From Enterobacter chuandaensis (GTDB lineage: Bacteria > Pseudomonadota > Gammaproteobacteria > Enterobacterales > Enterobacteriaceae), in the NCBI RefSeq assembly GCF_003594915.1, contig NZ_QZCS01000017.1:34234-98233 (forward strand): a stretch of 64,000 nucleotides of DNA, read 5' to 3'. The position numbers and the translations under genes are program-made. Positions within the stretch are counted from its first letter, which is position 1; the number at the start of each line of letters is the position of its first letter. Below, one piece after another: positions 60,193-64,000 of the stretch. The notes beneath the pieces are model-generated. The model was not told where the DNA came from and searched no databases. It worked only from the letters and a program-made list of their open reading frames with translations.

Positions 60193-60618
60193 ATGGCTGA
60201 TGAAAAGCCGATTAGAGCGCTGGCAGATGATGACCCACGCCGCCAGCGGTACGCTGAACTGATGGCGCAGGCTGGCCGCATGACTATTCCCCGACTGCAT
60301 CCGGGCGATGCTAATAGTGTTATGAGCCAACTTGCGACGATGCTCGGCGCACCTGTCCCGATAGTCGGTGCTATGACTGAGCACGCCGCTGCATGGCGTG
60401 CCTGTATGCTGGAGCAAGGGCTTGGCGATCTTCTGGATGGCTTGAGTAAACAGGTGCTGACCATCTTCTTTCTGCTCTGCTGGAGAGACAGCGCCTTGCG
60501 ATTGGCGGGTAAGCAAAAGGAACGGCTTACAGCGGCCAGCGAGGGTTTGACCATTGAGCAATACCGGGCAATGCACCCGGCTTACAGAGAGAATAAAGAA
60601 GATGATAACCACGATTAA
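60193..60618 (+). CDS. unknown operon protein, 141 aa
   Basis: A mainly helical protein with a hydrophobic middle (LSKQVLTIFFLLCWRDSALRL, residues 82-102) that could be a membrane-associated or buried helix, and an acidic C-terminus. It overlaps the next start by 17 bp. No family is recognised. Confidence 0.6.
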   Translation: MADEKPIRALADDDPRRQRYAELMAQAGRMTIPRLHPGDANSVMSQLATMLGAPVPIVGAMTEHAAAWRACMLEQGLGDLLDGLSKQVLTIFFLLCWRDSALRLAGKQKERLTAASEGLTIEQYRAMHPAYRENKEDDNHD

Positions 60619-60901
60619 ATTAAGGTGGCGGTACATCGAGCCGCCGCCAATGACTGGCGCACTCGCTGACCTGAAACAGTGGGTAATGGATACCGAAGAG
60701 CCTGAGCTGGAAGCTGAATTTCGTAAGCTGCTGGGGCTAATGCGCCGCAACGGTATCAGTGACGAACGCGTTAATGCGATGGCTGATGAGCTTTATGTTC
60801 TGGTTTGCCAACGCCAGTGCGAAGAATACGAAGCCTGCAAGCGGGCTGCGTCTGACAATGGAGACTTTGAATCATGGTTACACGGACAGACCAACTACTA
60901 A
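60602..60901 (+). CDS. unknown operon protein, 99 aa
   Basis: An acidic helical protein (MITTIKLRWRYIEPPPMTGA...). It overlaps the gene before by 17 bp and the Endo VII-like gene by 28 bp, which supports coupled translation. No family is recognised. Confidence 0.6.
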   Translation: MITTIKLRWRYIEPPPMTGALADLKQWVMDTEEPELEAEFRKLLGLMRRNGISDERVNAMADELYVLVCQRQCEEYEACKRAASDNGDFESWLHGQTNY

Positions 60902-61299
60902 GAAAAGCGATGCGGGACTATCTGGAACACCTCGGCAACATGCCGTTGGCTGAACGGATTACAAATGCTGCTGTATTCGAAGATGTGTATCGCTTCCTGT
61001 TGAATGGTTCCGGTCGGCTGGAGTTGCGCCGCGCTGATGTGGCCGCTGTCCGTATCTTCCTGTGGAATTATCAATACCGACGCTGTGCGGTGACAGGTAA
61101 GCCGCTGCGCCTTACGTCTGCCGTGCTAGATCACTGCCACCGAACCGGGCGCGTGCGTGCTGTGGTGCATCGTTCTGCTAACGCTGCTGAGGGAGGCCGC
61201 TACGTTGGGCGGACGTGTGGTGTTAGCGTTGCGAACTTAAGGGCTATGGTTGGCAGCTATCGCAAGCAATACACTGGTATTGGCGTGTTATATCCATAA
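60874..61299 (+). CDS. endonuclease VII-like nuclease
   Basis: A 141-residue protein whose residues 68-112 match the T4 endonuclease VII/HNH-type motif: RRCAVTGKPL, LDHCHRTGRVRAVVHRSANAAEGG (compare LDHDH...GKVRGLLCNLCNAAEG). Catalytic D-H and N residues are kept, while some zinc cysteines of T4 Endo VII are absent. It could resolve branched DNA before packaging. Last gene of the rightward operon. Confidence 0.8.
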   Translation: MVTRTDQLLRKAMRDYLEHLGNMPLAERITNAAVFEDVYRFLLNGSGRLELRRADVAAVRIFLWNYQYRRCAVTGKPLRLTSAVLDHCHRTGRVRAVVHRSANAAEGGRYVGRTCGVSVANLRAMVGSYRKQYTGIGVLYP

Positions 61300-61340
61300 C
61301 TGCGGGGTAATAAACCCCGCCGAAACAGTAACGTAGCTAC

Positions 61341-62264
61341 TCAAACAGGAATGTTGTAGTAATGGCAAATGGCGTTAGTCAGTAGCGCGGGAGCAGCGGA
61401 GGCAGCAATGTTTAATGTACCAGCATATGCTTTACCGATCATATCTCCGACCCATTTACCAATCTTTCCTCCAAACGCGTCTGAACTGGTGGGGGGCGTG
61501 GATTCCTGTATCGCTTGGTGTAATGCCTCAATATCTTCGTCAGTTGCACCCCATTGTTTGAGCTGTTCTTTGAGAGAGTTGAAGTCCCCCGCTGTTATTT
61601 TATTTGCTTGCTTAATATTTCCTGTACTACCCGCAACTATCGTTCCAGCGTTATTGACAGGTGCGTGGAAATTATTAGTGTTATTGTTCACAGTCACGGT
61701 CATGATCTCCCTTTGCTGTTGAGTAATTGATAAGTTTTCGCAAAGCACTCCTTTTTCTTCTAATTCTAAGGCCCAATTAAGTATCATCATTTTTACATCT
61801 AAAATGATCTTCACCATATGTGAACGATGAGGGAATTGAGCATAGTTTTTAAAATTTCCAAAGAGATTAGAAAAGAACTGCTTTTGCTTTTCAGATAAGA
61901 AAGCTGTTATTGGTTCGTCAGAAGAGGCCATTCGTTCAATATCAGCTATAGGGTTTTGAACCGCGCACATCTTAAAAAGGTTAAAGTTATCGTGCTCAAG
62001 TATATCTTTTAAAAAAGTTCGATCTAGGTTCATTGGCTGCCAACTGCCATTGTGTAGCTGGGCGTAATGGGGAAGATCAAAAAGCCTATAAACTGGTGTG
62101 AGAGCTTTAGATGGGTATCCCCTGTACTCGTATTCGAGCCAATCGCCGAACTCTTTGTCCCCGATTTTCCTAGCAATAATAATAGATTGCATTAATATCG
62201 AAGACATACCATAAGAGTCGGCGTGTATCATCTGTCTTAGCTGTATTACTGGGGAATTTTGCAT
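61341..62264 (-). CDS. AbiTii-family abortive-infection protein
   Basis: A 307-residue protein. The N-terminal 90 residues (LRQMIHADSYGMSSILMQSI, then KIGDKEFGDWLEYEYRGYP) match the AbiTii domain; the middle carries an N-rich VTVNNNTNNFHAPVNNAG segment, and the C-terminus has a Gly/Ala hydrophobic stretch that may insert in membrane. Such proteins are anti-phage systems. It is low in GC, leftward, and placed between the operon and the integrase, a usual spot for satellite defence cargo. Confidence 0.78.
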   Translation of the reverse strand: MQNSPVIQLRQMIHADSYGMSSILMQSIIIARKIGDKEFGDWLEYEYRGYPSKALTPVYRLFDLPHYAQLHNGSWQPMNLDRTFLKDILEHDNFNLFKMCAVQNPIADIERMASSDEPITAFLSEKQKQFFSNLFGNFKNYAQFPHRSHMVKIILDVKMMILNWALELEEKGVLCENLSITQQQREIMTVTVNNNTNNFHAPVNNAGTIVAGSTGNIKQANKITAGDFNSLKEQLKQWGATDEDIEALHQAIQESTPPTSSDAFGGKIGKWVGDMIGKAYAGTLNIAASAAPALLTNAICHYYNIPV

Positions 62265-62327
62265 GGGACTTCCTCTTCGCGTTGTCGCTTAGCATTCTAC
62301 CCCAACCTAAAAGCTCCCCCACCGTTT

Positions 62328-63542
62328 TTAACTGATTTTTATACCCTCGCTTTCAAGCATTTCTATGTAGCGTTTAAGCTCTTGGGGAGCTGCTGCGTTT
62401 TTTGAGTAAGTCTTGAAGCTCTCAGTATTCCCTCGCTCATGGCCTACCAGTAGCGCAATTCTGTCCTCTGGCACTTGAGCACGGTCGAGCTGTTGCACAA
62501 ACGCATGGCGGAGTGAGTGAAACACTTTTCTCTCTGCGGCAAGTTCGCCAAGAGCTTTACGCTTTGCCCGTGTGAACTGCTGCGTATGCCACGTTGAGCG
62601 CTTCCCATCCGCCCGGTCTGTGATTGAAGCGTGATAAAACAGAAAACCGCTATGTGTGTTTTTGAGCAACGATTTTACGAGGGGGATTAGCTTACTGTGT
62701 ACAGGGACGATTCGCGCCGCGCTCTTGGTTTTCCCCTCGGTGATCTCAAAGCACAAAACGCCCTCGATAGTTTTAATACTGCTCTCACGCAGCGTACATA
62801 TTTCATTGATCCGCATACCGCTGTAAGCACCAATAGCCGTTACCGCCTTCATCTCGTCATCAAGCAAGGTATAGACCTTTGCCAGCTCTCCCGGTGCGAA
62901 GACTTCATAGCTGACCTTGCTGCTTTTGGCTTCGAGTGCATGACCACGCCAAGGGTTATCCTGTGGCGCATCGTGATAGCGATTGCGTGCCAAATCCCAT
63001 ATCTGTGCCAGTGCACTGATATAGTTCTGGATGGTTTGGGGCGCTCGCTCAGTTTTGAGTTTATCTAACCAGCCTGTAACTATGGTTCGGTTAATATCTC
63101 GCAACTGAACATCTTTCTTTTTCAGGTGGGTTAACAGCACCTCTACGGCTTTGTTGGTCTTGGATAGCGTGGTCAGCTTTCTCTTCTCGCTGTATTGGAG
63201 AAGATACAGATCGCGCATTTTAAGTAGGGAAGGGCAAGCCTGAACCGATGCACCAAATGATGCGGGGGCTTCCTTAGCATACACACTGACACGGCGTAGC
63301 TCATCAATGATTTGATCTACGGATGAGCCGCCTTGCGGCTTAAGCAGATTCCGTAAGCGAGTCCATTCCAGAGCAATAGCATCGCGAAACAAACGCGCTT
63401 GCCGTATGTCTCGTGTCCCTGTGCTTTTCATAAAGTAGCGCTTCCCTTGGAACAGGTGGCGCATGTAGATGGGAATAGCTATCCGCACGAGGTAATTCCC
63501 GCAGGGATCTAAAACTAGATAACGATCTCTCTTGAAACTCAT
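62328..63542 (-). CDS. int: tyrosine recombinase integrase of the leuX island
   Basis: A 404-residue phage-type integrase with an N-terminal DUF6538-like region, a core-binding domain (about 110-200) and a catalytic domain. Catalytic residues: R244 in GAYSGMRINEI, H342 and R345 in FHSLRHAF, H368 in VGHERGN, and nucleophile Y379 in FKTYSKN. It recombines at the leuX 3' end. Its start codon lies 134 bp from attR, so it is transcribed away from the att site. Confidence 0.95.
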   Translation of the reverse strand: MSFKRDRYLVLDPCGNYLVRIAIPIYMRHLFQGKRYFMKSTGTRDIRQARLFRDAIALEWTRLRNLLKPQGGSSVDQIIDELRRVSVYAKEAPASFGASVQACPSLLKMRDLYLLQYSEKRKLTTLSKTNKAVEVLLTHLKKKDVQLRDINRTIVTGWLDKLKTERAPQTIQNYISALAQIWDLARNRYHDAPQDNPWRGHALEAKSSKVSYEVFAPGELAKVYTLLDDEMKAVTAIGAYSGMRINEICTLRESSIKTIEGVLCFEITEGKTKSAARIVPVHSKLIPLVKSLLKNTHSGFLFYHASITDRADGKRSTWHTQQFTRAKRKALGELAAERKVFHSLRHAFVQQLDRAQVPEDRIALLVGHERGNTESFKTYSKNAAAPQELKRYIEMLESEGIKIS

Positions 63543-63675
63543 ACAAACCCCGGTTATGTTGTCGGGGCTTTTTCATGACTAAACAGTCGGTGAAATGTGC
63601 CGGGGTTATGAGCTTTAGTCTCGCTAGTTCAATGAGTTAACAATGATTCTTGAAGCAAGCTAAGCCGCTATAACC

Positions 63676-63717
63676 CGTGCCGGTTCGAGTCCGGCCTTCG
63701 CACCAAGTCACTAAATT
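63676..63717. repeat. attR of the element, also attL of the next one
   Basis: CGTGCCGGTTCGAGTCCGGC then CTTCG-CACCAAGTCACTAAATT repeats the leuX 3' end and adjoining bases, lacking one G compared with 49230. That loss breaks the acceptor stem, so this copy cannot be part of a tRNA. Confidence 0.9.
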
Positions 63718-64000
63718 CCTTTAAAAACAATGAGTTAGCGTGAAAGACCTGCCTCATTTGCATATAAGAAATGTCAGTTTCCTATCAAGTACAAAAGCCA
63801 CTGTGATTGTTAATGGCTTTGGTATGTTAGCACGCAGTGGCAAGTAGTTACCAGGCTCAACCTTGTATCGCTTTTCCTTTGAAGCCGGAAGACGTGCCGC
63901 CGTCTCAAAACTCCATACCAAAACAGATTGATCACACGCATTTAAGCCCGATGTGCGGCCTTATGAGCCACGTAAACAGGTTTATGGTGATTAACGTACC
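63701..64000. mobile_element. left end of a second, related element (truncated by window)
   Basis: The 300 bp right of attR align with 49231-49545, the left end of the first element, with many substitutions and a net 14-bp gap. This is expected if another family member lies in tandem at the same site. No ORF is visible before the window ends. Confidence 0.7.

Larger units (their letters stand above)
49205..63717. mobile_element. leuX-integrated satellite-like element encoding a T7-type capsid
   Basis: Bounded by att repeats derived from leuX. It carries a tyrosine integrase (right end), a serine recombinase, a RecQ-like helicase, a run of small unknown genes, a scaffold candidate, a major capsid protein, HNH and Endo VII-like nucleases, and an AbiTii protein. 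It has no visible portal, terminase, tail, lysis or primase gene, so it is too incomplete for a phage but too specific for random decay: all core reading frames are intact and tightly packed. The best reading is a phage satellite with its own capsid. Confidence 0.8.

Noticed and set aside
49236..64000. CRISPR array or retron in the island
   Set aside because: No regularly spaced repeats and no reverse transcriptase frame were found.

Overview
The window is chromosomal DNA from an enterobacterium, most likely Enterobacter or a close relative. The backbone order nrdG-nrdD / treC-treB-treR / mgtA / ridA-pyrI-pyrB-pyrL / yjgK / argI / rraB / miaE / leuX is enterobacterial, and the proteins closely resemble their E. 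coli counterparts. Blocks not found here in E. coli K-12 are inserted between these genes: an arginine deiminase operon, a chitin-utilisation pair, a mannosylglycerate-type PTS locus and a dga-type sugar-acid operon. The genus is an inference from gene content; no comparison was run.

Layout. Positions 1-6.4 kb hold the 3' part of a dga-type operon: DUF4310 membrane protein, metallohydrolase, PLP-dependent lyase, KDGP-type aldolase, exported lactonase and PRD/EIIA regulator. nrdDG follows at 6.4-9.5 kb, with FNR-like and NrdR-like sites upstream. A GH38 alpha-mannosidase/PTS locus with an RpiR regulator and a KdgM-type porin lies at 9.5-15.7 kb. treCB, treR and mgtA (with mgtL and a PhoP box) occupy 15.8-24.8 kb; a 1.68-kb cassette carrying an orphan Hcp splits treR from treB and is bounded by a 66-bp copy of the treR 3' end. 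At 25-29 kb are a GH20 hexosaminidase and a GbpA-type LPMO, then ridA and pyrBI with the pyrL attenuator. The arc operon (accessory ArgR, carrier, OTC, carbamate kinase, arginine deiminase) spans 31-36.4 kb. yjgK and a yagEFGHI-type xylonate/xyloside cluster follow to 44.6 kb, then a small amidase/periplasmic-protein pair and argI, rraB, miaE and leuX to 49.2 kb.

From leuX (49151-49235) to an imperfect copy of its 3' end at 63676-63717 lies a 14.5-kb integrated element. It has its own tyrosine integrase at the right end and a tightly packed rightward operon at 53.5-61.3 kb. That operon encodes a RecQ-like helicase, a run of small unknown proteins, a T7 gp9-like scaffold candidate, a T7 gp10-like major capsid protein, an HNH nuclease and an endonuclease VII-like nuclease. 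I find no portal, terminase, tail or lysis gene. It looks like a phage satellite that brings its own podovirus-type capsid shell. An AbiTii-family anti-phage protein lies beside the integrase, and an unknown 304-aa protein lies at the left end. Past the right att site the sequence resembles the element's own left end, so a second related element appears to be integrated in tandem and runs off the window.

Two families of extragenic palindromes are scattered through the backbone; one supplies the end of the arcC reading frame.
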